Shown: positions 31,628 through 43,787, counted from the stretch's first letter. The stretch: DNA of 64,000 nt from Porphyra umbilicalis (GCA_002049455.2 KV918793.1:342128-406127), one strand, 5' to 3'. Numbers and translations are program-made. The notes: generated by a model from the sequence alone, not told the origin.

Positions 31628-32787
31628 GGCGGCGGCGTTGCGGCAGCGCGGCGGCGGCGGCAAGGCGGCGGCGTTCAGGCGGCAACGCAGCGGCGCGGGG
31701 TGCCATCTGGTGCGTAGAGGTTGTCGGTGTGGTCGTCGGCATGGGAAGGGGGGGCTTCCGGGCGGCGGCGGCGGCGAGGTGGGTGCTGTAGAAGCCCGCT
31801 TCGTCGCCGCAGCCGACATGCGGCGGCCGGCGCCGCGATGGCGGCGGCGCGATTGTTGCCGCGCCGCCGTTGCTATACACCAGATCCGCGGCGTGGCGCC
31901 GGTGAGGCGGCGCGGCGGCGGTGCTGTGGCGGTGGCGGCAAGGCGGTGGCGGAAAGGCGGCGGTGCGGAAGCGCGAAAATGCTGTTTGTGCGCGGGGGCA
32001 GATTGTTCGGTCGTCGGCGGCAAAACTGGGGCCTGCGGGCGGCGGCCGCGGCGAGGCTGGTTCTGTAGAAGCCCGCCCCGCCGCCGCACCAAACATGGGG
32101 CGGCATCAGCCGCGGCGGCAGCGGCGCGATCGTTGCCGCGCCGCCACTGCCGCACACCAGGTCGGCCGCGCGTCGGCGGTGCGGCACCGCGGCGGCGGCG
32201 GCAAGATGGCTGCAGCCAGGCGGCAGCGCGACGGCGCGGGGGTAATTTTAGTGCGCCCGGGCTGTCGGTGCGGTCGTCGGCGGGGGAGGCGGAGCTTCCG
32301 GTCGGCGGCGGCGGCGGCGGGGCGGGTGCTGTAAGAGCCCGCCCCGTCGCCGTTCCCAACATGCCGCGGCCGTCGCCGCGATGGCGGCGGCGCGATCGCT
32401 GCCGCGCCGCCGCCGCCACACACCAGGTCAGCGGCGCGGCGGCGGTGCGGCGGCGCGGCGGTGGCGTTAAGCCGCCAGCTTCGAGGCGGCGGCACGGCGG
32501 CGCGGGGGGCTTGTTTTGTGCGCGTAAGGTGTTTGTCCGGTCGTAGGTGGCAGAAAGGGGGCTTTCGGGTGGCGGCGTAAGCGGCGGGGCGGGTGTTGAA
32601 AAAGCTCGCTTCGCTGCCGCACCCGTCCAAGAAGCCTGCGCATCTCACAGCTGAGCCCCTTACTCGATAACTTCGATATCACAAAACTGTACCGTTGTGT
32701 GCATTTGCTATGAGGCCCTGCGTCAAAGTTACTTATTTCAGCACTGACCGGTGGGGAGCAAGTGAAGCGCGTGTTCGTGTGTGGCAA
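31628..32787 (-). mobile_element. Element B, right part: 260-bp repeats and frame remnant
   Basis: GC-rich repeat units resume after the outer copia. The inverted landmark (GGTGCTGTAGAAGCCCGC and variants) is at about 31780, 32058, 32327 and 32592, with spacings of about 265-278 bp. From about 32620 the sequence matches the frame remnant of element A (1707-1740), inverted. A minus-strand frame (32467-32787) reads through it with SCEMRRLLGR. I found no right TIR before the next gene, so this copy seems truncated or rearranged on that side. Confidence 0.7.
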
Positions 32788-32948
32788 TCGTCGTGACCTG
32801 GCCGGGAGTCCCGATCTCAGTCACTCCCATCGGCAACGCATTCGCTACCCCGTATCCGAGACGCGTCCTCGTCTCCACTGGCGCATGCTGACGACAACTA
32901 CCGCGAGGCTGATGTCGTGTCTACACTGCCAAGCTTCTTCTACACGTT

Positions 32949-35900
32949 ATGAAGCGGAGGCGGTGCACTGTCGAGGGATATGATGACCGACGTCTGTTCA
33001 CTCCCATGCACTTCGGCCGGGACGTGCGCATTAGGCACCGGCTCGCAAATGCCGCGAATGGCGCGGACCATGCTGGGACTGCAAGACGCCTGGCGATGGG
33101 GAGCTCAACAGAGGAGGAGGATGGGGGCGGTGGGGATGGGACCAGCGAGGAAGAGGATGCCGGAGTTGGGGGGGCTGAAGATGACAATGGCGAGGACGAA
33201 GATGTTGGTCATGATTTGGATGGTGGTGGTGTTGGGGATGGTGGAGGCGGTTGAAGTGATACATGGGAACTTGGATCGGTATTCGACGAAGCAAGCTCCT
33301 CGGAATACGACAGCGACGCCTCGACGACAACTGACGACATTTCTGGTACGTGTTTGAGTGGGGAACCAGATGATGGCAGAACCGTCCAGATGCGGGTCGC
33401 TGACGACCTGCACATTGCGGCTGGTGTGGACCGCGCCACTCCTGTCTTAAGTGATGGTGACCTCGGTGACACGCTTTGTGAAGAAGTGTTGGACTACATC
33501 GATGGCTTTGGAGACGAAGAAGTCTGTCGCTCGGTGTTCGAGGACAAAGCCCCGTCGGACACTTTTGCTTTCATCACACCATCACTGCGTGATGTGTTTT
33601 CCAACACCTGCACGATGTCTGGAGCGCGCATTGCAGCTGCACATCAAATGTGCTTGTCGGTCGAGAGGGCGACCGACGCGATGACAACGCCGTTAAAGGA
33701 CGCGTTCCCCACGCCAGCATCGCTCGATACCGCAGTGCGGAACGAAAAGAAGTGCATGCTACGGAAGCTGGGATGGATGGAAGCCGTCTTCAAGACAAAG
33801 GTTGGTACTCACCAAATCCTCCTCCGCAAGGGTCTTTTAGCTGTGCAAGACTGTCTTTCGGGGGCCTCGACCGTCAGGTGGGAGCGGGGATCAGATGAGT
33901 GTACCTGTGCTGCGGGCGTCTGTTACACGCCAAATGCATCCCACGTTGGGTCAGATGCAGACTCCCAAGACGGGGCAGATGCAGCAACATCAAGAGTGAA
34001 AGACGCGGACGTCCATTTCCGGACCGCGACGCCAACAACCGCGTGCGCTATGTGCACGCCATCGGTCTCGGAAGGAGGCGACGTTCCAGACTCACCCGTG
34101 CTGCAAGACGGAGGCGTACTGCGGGACATCTTTGATGGTCGTGCATATTGGGCCCAGCGCGCAGATGTCAATCACGTGTTTGGCTTGCGCGCACTGATGC
34201 TGGCACTGGCACTCTACTCAGATGGGACGGTGGCGACCTCTTCCGGTGGTACGTTCTCTCACATTCCCGCTTCTGTACATTGCGCGGGCTGGTTGTGGTC
34301 AGTGGTAGCATTACCATACCATCTTTGACTGATTTCGATACCACCTGTACCATGCATCTCGCTACATTCCAATAGCTAACGGGCCCGTGCCACTCCTGTT
34401 TTGGCCTTTTTGTCTTTGTTCATTGTTTCCCTGGCAGGTGTTTCCGCGTACCCACTGCGAATGACAGTGATGAACATCGTGTCAAAGGCGCTAGAATGGG
34501 TCGTCGTGGCATTTATGCCTCAGGTACGGTCTCGGTATGAGGCAATGTCTCAATCCAAGGCTGCAGAGGCTCGAGCAGAGATCCTCCAACGCACCATCGC
34601 GCTGGTCTTCGGAGATGTCATGCTTGCCAGTCACTTCGGCACAGAGATGACTTTGCCGGACGGTGTGGTGATGAACATCAGTCCGAGACTTATTCCGTAC
34701 GTGTCAGACCAGCCCGAAGAGCGCGACGTTGTGTGTCTCAAGCGGCATGGTAGCGCCTACGACTGCACGCCATGTATGGCACGCTATACATCGTGTGGAG
34801 TTCGGCCTTCCAGGGGTAGCTCTCCCAAGAAGCGGAACGTGCTCAAGACCGTCAAACTGCAGCTCAAGGGGGCGCGAATGCGGGGTATACGGGGTAACGG
34901 TGTCGTCATAAATGCCATTGAGACCGCCAACAGCTTCCACTGCGTTGTGCCAGCACTCGCCGGCTGGGCAGGTCTGGGTTCCGGTCCGCTGCTGCTATAC
35001 CAGATCTTTGGGTTTGACCGGCTGCATGTACGTTGCACGTTTTTTTCTTCTTTTGACTATTTCCTACTACGTCTTGCATGCGATTGCGCCAGACGGCATC
35101 TTGACTGACCAGATATCCATGCCATGTACACACCATGCAACTCACACCCTCGTGCTCCTTATTTTGCCGCCCGCAGGTGTTGCACCTCGGCATCTGCAGG
35201 ACGCTGACAACAGCTGTGCATGCCTTTGTTCATGAGTTTGCCGGAACAAAGAAGCTCGCGCACGACACAGCGGGAGAGATGCTCCGGGGTTTTTGTTCGC
35301 TTGCCGAACGCATCGCGTCCCATCCGTCTTTCCCGGGTATGTTTTTGCTCGTCTTGACAGATGCACTGCTTCAACGGTGAGCAATGTGGTCAAAGTGACA
35401 TTGCAATGCCGACAGATGGTGGTGCGCAATGCGATCATTTCTGATGTGGCTGGGCATAGCCCTCGCTGCTTCGTTTGCCTGACTCCATGCATGTTCCACA
35501 CGTACTTTATCAAATATGGAGAGGAACAAGCTACCTTGAAAGGCAAAGAGCACCGTGAGGCGGTGCACTTCTTTGCTTTCGCCGCGGCCGGCTTGTTCGG
35601 GCGGACAGGCGCCGGAGGGCGGGATCACCGCGTCCTCACGTGGGTTCTCTGCGAGCTCGCCGCGATCTTGAAGAGCGCCGTCGACGTGCGGCCGAAGACT
35701 TGGGCGCAGGCCAAGTCGGTCTGTCGTCGGATGAGACGCTGGATTGAAAACGACTTTCAGACCCTCTTTGGGCCCTCGCACACAACTAAGCTGCATCGCG
35801 CCGTGTCTCATTTGTTGGATGAGTTCATCCTTCGAGGCAACCTTCATGACGGCAACACAGGCGTCAACGAGGCGCTGCACAAGTTTGTCAAGCAGGCATT

Positions 35901-36573
35901 TGCTCTCACGAACAAGAGTCGTGACAAGGCAGCACTGCAGATGGTGTTGACGGAGCAGATTGAGAGCCTCGTACGTCGGTCGCGGCAGGTATCAAGAACA
36001 CCTGCCAAAAAAGCTGGAACGGTGCGCCGCGTGCGTGCTCGTGGAGCGGTCAGCCCTGTCTCGGAATTCGCAGCCACGTTAGGCTTGGTCGCCTTGGACG
36101 AGGCCTTGCATTGCTCTACATCTTGCCACATCACGACTCAATCCGGGGCATTGCTTCCTGGTGCGGGAGACCGTCGAGCGCGCGGCGAGCGCACTATGCT
36201 CTGGGCAACAAGGGACCTGGGCGGACGCCCATTGTATGACTGGGTGCGCTACCGTGCGGACGACGGGACTGTTCGTGTCGGGCAGGCACGGGCAGTTGTT
36301 GCGGCGCACAACGGCACCCTCATGCGCACTGTTGTTCAGCATCGTGCTGAGTACGCTAGCACCGTACTCAACTGTCCCCTCACGGCGTATGGGTGCAAGA
36401 GGCTGCAGTGGTGCAGTCAGGTTCACGAGAGAAAGGTACACCCCGACCTTGATGCCATTGTTTTGCACCAGGTCATCGAGGTACTGTGCGTAGAGCACGA
36501 CTGGGAGGAGTGGGTAGATCGTGTCGGGGTGTGTCGATTGCCCCAGAGCTTTTCTTCTGATGCGAGCGACTGA
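32949..36573 (+). CDS. Plavaka/CMC-like DNA transposase, four exons, one internal stop
   Basis: Proposed exons are 32949-34248, 34438-35027, 35177-35336 and 35522-36573. The first two introns (189 and 149 bp) have GTACGT donors and CAG acceptors. The third (35337-35521) has GTATGT and a weaker GAG acceptor, but it exactly repairs a frame change. Phases match throughout and give about 1033 residues. The N-terminal part is acidic and low-complexity. Then come a Cys motif (DECTCAAGVC), the ALYSDGT segment, YPLRMTVMNIVSKA and a CTPCMAR motif. The core GFDRLH-VLHLGICRTL resembles the D.(M/L)H..LGV motif of tnp2/Plavaka transposases. GKEHREAVHFFAFAAAG follows, and LHDGNTGVNEALHKFVKQAF matches the late E-containing motif. 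An in-frame TGA at 33252 interrupts exon 1. I found no flanking TIRs. The family call rests on motif order only. Confidence 0.65.
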
Positions 36574-38203
36574 CGCGACTATCGATTCTTCATCAACAAC
36601 TTAGTGTGAGGAGAGGGCGAGGGTCGAGAGTACGTGATGATGTGTGCATAAACCTCTTCGAGCATCTAGATGATTTTGCTGACAATCTACTACATTTGCT
36701 GACATTGGATGACATCTCATCCGTCACACCTTTCTCACGAGTGGAAACTCGTTCGGTCCTCGCCACCCCAAAGACCTGAATCACTGCCAAGCGTGTGATA
36801 GAGATGCTCTCAACCGGCCTCAAAGGCCCTTTTCCTGAGGCTCGCGCACAGGCTAAGTCATTCGGGAGTGTCTTGGCCGTGAGAGCTGTTCAACCCAGAA
36901 TCGCGGTCGCATAAGAGACGCCCGTCCTCGCTGTGGGTCTCTCTGGTGGCGTCGAGGAGGCACACCTGCGTGATTGGCAATTGTTAGACCACAGGTCCAA
37001 CGAATCATCTGCAATCAGTCCTGCACGCACTCGGTTTACTTCCTGTAGCCCCCCAGCACGTGGTCAAAAAACGTTCCTCGTGTTTGTTTACAGGCAAGGT
37101 GACGCTCACTTGGGCCACTGGACGCACTGGGGTGGATTGCGGACCCACCCTAACGCTTGAGATGCATTTGAAATGATGTCCTAACCGGATCAGAGAACTC
37201 CAGCCGACACAGTTGTTGCGGATGGCCGGATGGTTGCACGCATTTGCCTGCCTTTGGTATCATTATGGACTGCCCTAAGGTCAGGTTGGCGGTCAAGTCC
37301 TCACGCTCTCAGTCTTGGAAGCGACCGGTCGCGGCCATGGACATTGCAGCAGAGAAATGACATATACGGACTAGAAAATGACGACAAGATGCAGCCATGT
37401 ATTTCTTGAAGCACGTTGAGAGCCGTCCCGATGTCGTGCACAGCGCTCGAGATGCGGTGCGATGCAGAAATTGACATCATGATGCAGGTGGGCGCGGCTG
37501 CCGACGATGTTGCGAACCGTCAGGTTGGGGATCCGTTTTGAGATATCAAGCTGAGCGATGCCCGTCGAACAGTGCGGTTGTCTTTTATAGGCTACGGTGA
37601 TTACCGGAAGTCGCCCGTCCCATCGAAATGGACTAGCGACGTACTGTCGCAGTTGAGTTGCGCTGGTACGACTGTACCGTTCGACTTGCCCGTTTGGTTA
37701 GGGGTGGTATGCAGTGGTGCGGACTGTCTAGATGTCCAGAATCTTCATCACGGCAATGAAAAGGTACCCTCCATTATCGATAACTCCGAGACCACGGAGG
37801 GCGCTCTTTGATGAGAAAAATGGGAGAACGCTCAGCGTCCTCCAAGTAAACAAACGTGGCATATTCCATTCAGGGTTTCAGAACTTGGGGGAGACGTTGT
37901 CGCGTGTGCTCTCAGTTTTGGCCGTCACCACCAGCTCGACGCAGTTCCACCCTTTGAGGAGCAGAGTAAATCCGCCAGAGGGAGACGATTGAACCATCGC
38001 CATGGCACATTCGTGCATTTCCCGATGTGAAAACAATAGTCTCTGCATGAAAACGGGGTTCGACACACCCAGATTTGGCCGTAGTCATCAGTACGGCCGA
38101 GTTCCTCGGCTGGATCAGGGGTCAGAAACGGGCTCTTACAGTGCAGGTCAGATGTTGGGCAGCGATCAGCCTGATACTGTAACGGAGCAATAGGGCACAC
38201 ACA
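36574..38203. other. Intergenic, no gene recognised
   Basis: Near 36660-36720 the motif TTTGCTGACA is repeated twice downstream of the transposase gene. The rest has balanced composition and only short frames (under about 92 codons). I see no TIR, LTR or RNA signal. Confidence 0.5.
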
Positions 38204-38346
38204 CAGCCGTTGTGCGAAAAGTTCCGCACTGCAACTGTCCCCGAAGTCAGTCAGTGTACCAAATCGGCCTCTGCGGGGTCGTAGAGCCCGATTTGGAACC
38301 CGATTGCAACAGTTGGCGTGCAGGAGTTTTTGGGAAAACGGCCGTT
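38204..38346. mobile_element. 143-bp mariner-type MITE, copy 2
   Basis: The left end reads CAGCCGTTGTGCGAAAAGTT. The right end, on the complement, reads AACGGCCGTTTTCCCAAAAA. The ends pair over ~35 bp, including a shared GCAC-CAACTG inner motif. Its central part (TCGGCCTCTGCGGGGTCGTA) is related to that of the copy at 39992-40134, and both span 143 bp. The flanking TA is not preserved here, so it is an older copy. Confidence 0.65.
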
Positions 38347-38392
38347 AAGGCGCAATAAACAGAAAACATCGAAAGCTCATGCAGCATTGAGG

Positions 38393-38976
38393 CACTTTCA
38401 CAAACTGTCAAGTTTGAACGAAACTGTCATCTTGCAAAACTCCCCTCAGATGCATCGCCAGGGAGGGTGGTCCGCACTTACAGGGCCATAGAGGCCGATT
38501 CTGAGGACGCTCCTATACGGCCCTACAACAGTGACATATGCATGTAGAAACGGAAAACAAAGCCAGACCCTGTGAGAAGAGGTCACAAGGATGCATCCCA
38601 GGGAGTGGGTGTCTCTGAGGCTGAGAGGGCTTTCTTCATCTTGGTTGACGGCATTTAAAAGCGCTCGATTTGACTCGCCTCAGAGGTGCGTTCAGGGGGA
38701 TCGAGCTGATAATTTATTGGATGTCGTCAAAGAACATGAAGAAAACGCTCTCAGAGACACCCACTCCCTGAGATGCATCCTTGTGACCTCTTCTCACTGG
38801 GTCTGGCTTTGTTTTCCGTTTCTACATGCATATGTCGCTGTTGTTGGGCCGTATCGAAGCGTCCTCAGAATCGGCCTCTATGGCCCTGGGAGTGCGGTCC
38901 ACCCCCCCTGGCGATGCATCTGAGGGGGGTTCTGCAAGATGACAGTTTCGTTCAAACTTGACAGTTTGTGAAAGTG
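38393..38976. mobile_element. 584-bp foldback MITE
   Basis: The arms of about 240-250 bp (38393-38641 and 38737-38976) are inverted copies with scattered differences. The outer ends read CACTTTCACAAACTGTCAAG and its complement. A ~95-bp unrelated centre separates the arms. I see no coding capacity and no clear target duplication. The CACT-type terminus might ally it with CMC elements, for example the Plavaka-like gene 2 kb to the left, but this is speculative. Confidence 0.75.
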
Positions 38977-39989
38977 GCTCATCGTTGACCACATCATGTG
39001 TTGTGCCATGATGGCACACTCCGCTACGCCAATAGCTTCATGTTCATATTTTTCTTGCTCCACGCCGCTCCCAAGTTCTTTTTCTCTGAGTTTCTTTGTA
39101 GTGAGAGGCTGGGTTGCTCACGCGCGCGCCCGGCTAGAGTGCGTGCGTGTGTGCTCGTTCTCCCCCGCGGTAGCTAGACACAGATGAGAGAAGCGTAAAA
39201 CGCTCTGTCTTCTCCCCTGCGCCTGGGGCTAGCCCCCGAGGCGCGTCCTTATTTACCCTCTCAGGCGGCGCCCGCTCTCCTCACGGCACCCGGCCCCCTA
39301 CCCACACCCCACCAACACGCCCTGCCCGCGCGCCCCGTGCGGACTCACTCTCCCCGGCGCGGGCCCCCACGCCCGTCCCTGTTTGCATCCCGCCAGGAGC
39401 GGTGCCCAGGCATGGGCGCCGCTGCCCGCGTGAAGCCGTTCCGCGTCCGCGTCCCCGCGCCTGCCAGGACTCCCCCACATCCTGGCCGGCGGCGACCCCA
39501 CATCGTCGGCACGGCTGGCCACTCAGCCCGGCCGCTTGCCGTCGGTCGCGGCTGCCATGGGTTGCCCCGAGACGGGGACACTCACGGCGGCCACCACCTG
39601 CCGGAGGACTTGACCGGGGTGCCGTGGGCGCGGGGAGCACTTAGTAGTTACTCTCCCCGCCCCCACAACATTCTTCGTTAATAAGGAGGCTGGAAAGAGG
39701 CACCCGCCATGGTTGCGACGTGCACCCACCGCATGGCGCGCGGTGGCTAGTTGCCTCACCTATGAACGGAGGAGGGTGCTGTGCGAGCGCGACGGCCCGG
39801 TGACGTCGGCGCGGGTCCGACCCCGGTGGGTGGCCCCCGGAGCCGAGTTCGATTGTAACGCATGGGTCTGGCAGTACTCGCTCGCCAGGGACAGCACCCT
39901 GCTAGCGGTCAAACCGTGAAGGTTGGCTGGCAGGCGGCACGGTGCCTTGCCGAACCGGGTGTACAGCATACATGTCGTGAGCGACGCCA
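38977..39989. other. No firm gene; possible short coding remnant near 39720-39919
   Basis: The C/G-rich stretch 39200-39680 has overlapping frames on both strands without motifs. A plus-strand frame ending TGA at 39919 (PRWVAPGAEFDCNAWVWQYS) has more natural composition and could be the end of an exon, but nothing upstream supports a gene. Confidence 0.35.
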
Positions 39990-39991
39990 TA

Positions 39992-40134
39992 CAGTCGTTC
40001 CCTGAAGAATCCCGCACTCCAACAGGTGCAAAAGAGTTCCAAACCGGCCTCTACGACCCCGCAGTACGACCCCGCAGAGGCCGATATGACACTCTTGTAA
40101 CAGTTGAAGTGCGGGATTTTTGGGAGAACGGCTG
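39992..40134. mobile_element. 143-bp mariner/Stowaway-type MITE, copy 1
   Basis: The ends are TA-CAGTCGTTCCCTGAAGAA at 39990 and, inverted, TA-CAGCCGTTCTCCCAAAAA at 40136, so TA flanks both sides. The inverted similarity extends ~35 bp, to CAACAG/CAACTG. The CAGTCGTTCC start is shared with the large foldback element at 5155, which suggests they use the same transposase source. The centre holds a short internal palindrome-like duplication (CGACCCCGCAG twice). Confidence 0.75.
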
Positions 40135-40920
40135 TAGTTACAGAACCTCTTCTCGTCGGGTCATCCGTTTGTAGGACTTTGTTGTCTGGAGTCGTACCTT
40201 GGGCAGCTTGCCGAAGAGCATACCGTTGGCAGCCGTGCATGAGAGAAAGGGTCGTTCTCTTGTTGTCTAGTCCCACGGGTCTTCCCCTGTCCTCTCTCTC
40301 CACTGCTTGTATACGCAGGCGGCCCTCCTTGCCCCCCGACCAAAGAGACGCCTGCTCCTCCACTCCTTGCGCACCCGCGCGGCACCGCCGTCACGCACCG
40401 CGCCTGTCAGCAGGCCGCGCCCAAACGCACGCCTGCTTCTCCACCCCGCGCGCACACGCGATGCACCGTCGTCCCGCACGCGCCGGGCGGCAGGGCCGTG
40501 GCCATGCATTCGCCGAGGAGCGACCGCGTCGGCGTGCCCCCTCGCGCCGCCACGTCAGCTCTCCAGACAGGCGTCTGCCCCCCCCCTGCTTGTCACGGGG
40601 GGAAGCACTTGCGACCGCCCAGCAGCTTGGCACGGCCGCGCCCTTGCGTCCACCGTCCCAACGCAACGGAAGCCTCCATGCTTGCCGCCGAGTGGGCGCG
40701 CCGCCCCCGGCGCCATATAATTCACAGTGCATCTGAATAAGGAGGACAAGAGGGATAGAACAAGGAGGGAAAATGCAACGCCAGGACTCCAAGCGAGGAG
40801 TTTGAAGGACAAGCGGATGAAACGAAGAAAACCAAGGAAGACAAAGGAACAAGACGAACGCACGACTGACGAGCGGCCACGCTCCTATGCGCCCGCCCGA
40901 CCGCCCCCACACGCGGCGCG
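40135..40920. other. Intergenic region 3' of the bZIP gene
   Basis: This is a GC-rich stretch with overlapping Arg/Pro-rich frames on both strands (40267-40740). One internal duplication is visible: the CTGCTCCTCCACTCC / CTGCTTCTCCACCCC units near 40350 and 40430, each followed by GCGCAC..GCG. A TATA-like CATATAATTC is at 40713. No gene is supported. Confidence 0.4.
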
Positions 40921-42970
40921 TCAACCGTACGGCCGTGGCTGGCGACGGTACGGTGGCGCGCCCTCGGCCTTTTCCGCATCCGTCGAGGGCGATGGCAGGA
41001 GGTGCCAGCGGCGCCCGCGCGCGCGTAGCGGCGGCGGTGCGCGGCCGCCATTAACAGCTGGGTGCAGGCCGCCCCCGCCGCCGCCGAGTGCAGCCCCGCC
41101 GGCTCCTTTCGGCGCGAGGTGCCGCGGGTCGTGGGTGCACGCAGCCAGCTGCCGGCGCAACAGCGCAGTCTCCTGCATCAAGTGCTTGAGGAAGAGCTGC
41201 ATTTGGTCGAACATCGCATTGCGGCGGATGCGGGAGCGGTAGGCCGACTCGCGGTTGCGCTGCTTGCGGATCTCCTTGGCGTCGGCTTTGGTGTCGGCGC
41301 CCTCGTTGCTCGCGCCGTCGCCACCGTTGCCGCTGCCGTCGCCGCATGGCTCATCGTCGTGGTCGTCGTCGTCCTCCCGCAGGGCCGCGTCCTCCACGTC
41401 GACCGAGCCGCTCGTAGCGCTTTCGCGAAGGGCATCAGACGTCAACGAGCGACCCGCCGAGCCAGCGGCGGGGGAGCCAGACAAGGAGAGGCGCCGGCGG
41501 ATAGCGACACGCTTCTGCTCGTCGGCCGCCCCGCGCTCGTCGCCCTCAAAGGGACCGGCGTTGCCCGGGTGCGGCCCGCGCTCGCCTCCATACTCGCCGT
41601 GCCCGTCCGTGTGCGGCTGCCATGCCCCCTGCGGGCGTCGCGGGTCATCGCCCATCGCCCCGCCGCCGCCAAAGGTGGCCGACGGGCGCCACCGGTCCAG
41701 CTCTGGGGCCGGCCGAGGCCCCGATGGCGTGCCACGGTAGGCGGGCGGCGGGGCACCAGAAGCCGGGAAGTGCCGCCAATCCACCATTCCCGCACTGGAC
41801 GGGGCTCCTTCCTGCCGACCACCGCCAGCAGAGTAGAAGAGGGCGCGTCCCCCCCCCCCCCGCCGCGCCCGACCGCGCCCGGGTAGCCGGGCGCTGGCGG
41901 CGGCGGCAGCCCGGGCCTCGCGTACCCCTCCTGCTGTCACTGCTCCGTGCGCTGCGCGGCCGGTGGCTGCTGCTGCTCGGGCTGCCACCCCGCCCGCCGC
42001 TACCGCCGCCGCCGTCGCCGGGCGCGCCTCGAGGCACTGCCGCGTAGGCGGCGTGATACGCGGCCGCGTGCGGAGGGTGGTCGACGGCGGGTTGGCCGTA
42101 GCCCGCCGCCATGGCACGCGACGGGGGCGGCGCAGGGTATGCGCCGCCAAGCGCGCCTCGAGGCCCTGCCGCGTAGGCGGCGTCATAAGTGGCCTCATAT
42201 GAAGGGTGGTCGGCGGCGGGGTGGCTGTAGCCCGCCGCCATGGCACGCGACGGGGGCGGGGCTATGTATGCGCACCGTGTCGCACCCGCCGGGGCGTGCG
42301 GATAGCCGCCGCCATTGCCGCCAATGCCAGGCGGTGCGCCGTACGCCCGCTCCAAAGGCGTGATGCCGGTCGGCGACGCCGATGCGCGGCCGCTACGGCT
42401 TCGGGGCGGCGGGAAGGGGGCCACTGCCGACTGGGGCGGCCCCAGGTGCGGTCGAAAGCGACCACGGCCGTAGACAGGCCGCTGGGGCGCGTACGCTAAC
42501 GATGTGAGCGGCGGGAGAGAGCCGCCGCTCATGCCCGCCGAGCCGACAGGCACCAGCGTGCCTCCTCCCACGGCAGCGTCCGGCTCGCGCGTGCGCTTGC
42601 GCACAAATACAACCGCGCCGCCCGAGAAGGAGCGGGCTCCGCGGCCGCCCGCGGCCAAAGGCGGAGACGGTGCGTTGTGGACAGCGACCGTGGGCGGCGA
42701 CGTGGCCACACCAGTCTCCTGGTGTACGAGGCCAGAGGAAGGTACTCGGCCGGGCGCACCGGTCATCCACTCCCTGTCACCACCACCGCTGCTGTTGCCA
42801 TTACCGCCGCCGCCGCCGCCGCCGCCACCCACACCACCCCCGCCACCACCACCACCGCCACCTCCACCACGACCATCGCCACCTCCACCACCACCACCGT
42901 CACGCCCATCATCAGTACCAAGAATGTCAAATACCCTAGCCTTGTTCACCGCCAACCGGCCGGTCGCCAT
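40921..42970 (-). CDS. bZIP transcription factor-like protein
   Basis: The minus-strand frame ending at 40921 encodes a bZIP domain at about 41140-41285. It has an acidic linker, the basic region KQRNRESAYRSRIRRN (the N-x7-R signature NRESAYRSR is present) and a short zipper (MQLFLKHLMQETALLRRQL). The tail is Gly/Pro-rich. Upstream, the same frame is open to 42246. From 42970 (ATG, MATGRLAVNKARVFDILG) a second frame encodes a Gly-rich stretch, then repeated YAA/PPPSRAMAAGY-type units. The two frames overlap and must be joined between about 41860 and 42040. A 13-base G run (41849-41861) is the likeliest place for a missing or extra base; an intron is the alternative. It would bind DNA as a dimer in the nucleus. 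The target is unknown. Confidence 0.65.
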
Positions 42971-43787
42971 GGCAGCGTCCCGCGCGCGACGACTCGCCCC
43001 GACAGTAAAGGAAACGCACGTCACCTGCTCACCGGGACACCACAGCTGCGTGCGCACTCGTGCGACCGGTCGTCGTCCACGACGCCGGTCGACGCGCACG
43101 CGGCGTCGGGCGCCCTTGGGGAACAAAGACAAACAAGGCGGTGGCCCGTCGTGGTGGCACACACTCCACCGGCGGCCGCGTTGGCCCGGGCCGGGCTCGC
43201 TGCGACGGCCGCGCCGCGTTGCCCACGTCTCTGGCCGAAGCGCCGTCCGCGACGCCGACTCGCCACGCAGCTGGGCTGTGTCAAGGCCGCCGCCGAGGCC
43301 ACCACCGTGCCACAACTGATTGGCTGGCCGCAGCGCAGCGCCGTGCCGGGCCGCCTGGCGCTCAGATCTGAGGTGCGCGGGGGGGGGGGATGGATGGGCC
43401 GGCATCAACCACAGACGTGCCTCGCGGCCCCCTCTCACCCCTCCACAGACTGACGTAGGCGGGCGGTGCGAGACCCGTGGGCGTGACGTGCCAGCGCAGC
43501 ACCACAGACGTTCGTCTCTGCACGGGCAGCCTCAACAGAACGCGATTCTATTCCGGCGCGCCGAACGAGCAGGCAACAAACGCGATTCTGTTGAGTTCTT
43601 CGTCTACTTCAAAGATTTCTCCATCAAAAGTCTATCCCATTCTATGAGAGCACACCGAACAACGTCTTCCCCAAGTTCGAATACGGTGACGCGTCAGAAA
43701 CGTGTCTTGTAAATGCGCCACGTGCCGGAATCTCAGCTCTTGGGGATGGGGAGGGTCCCACAGCAACGTCAGGCACCCCAAAATGCT
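42971..43787. other. GC-rich upstream region, no gene
   Basis: Overlapping Arg/Ala-rich frames run on both strands. A G run of at least 12 bases lies near 43380. CGCGATTCT occurs twice in 43540-43590 (ACGCGATTCTATTCC and ACGCGATTCTGTTGAG). The region probably includes the upstream region of the bZIP gene. The left target duplication of the composite element is at its right end. Confidence 0.4.

Noticed and set aside
37660-37700. Possible mariner TIR (ACGACTGTACCG)
   Set aside because: The similarity to CGACTG-TA is only about 9 bases and the adjoining T-rich block is missing.
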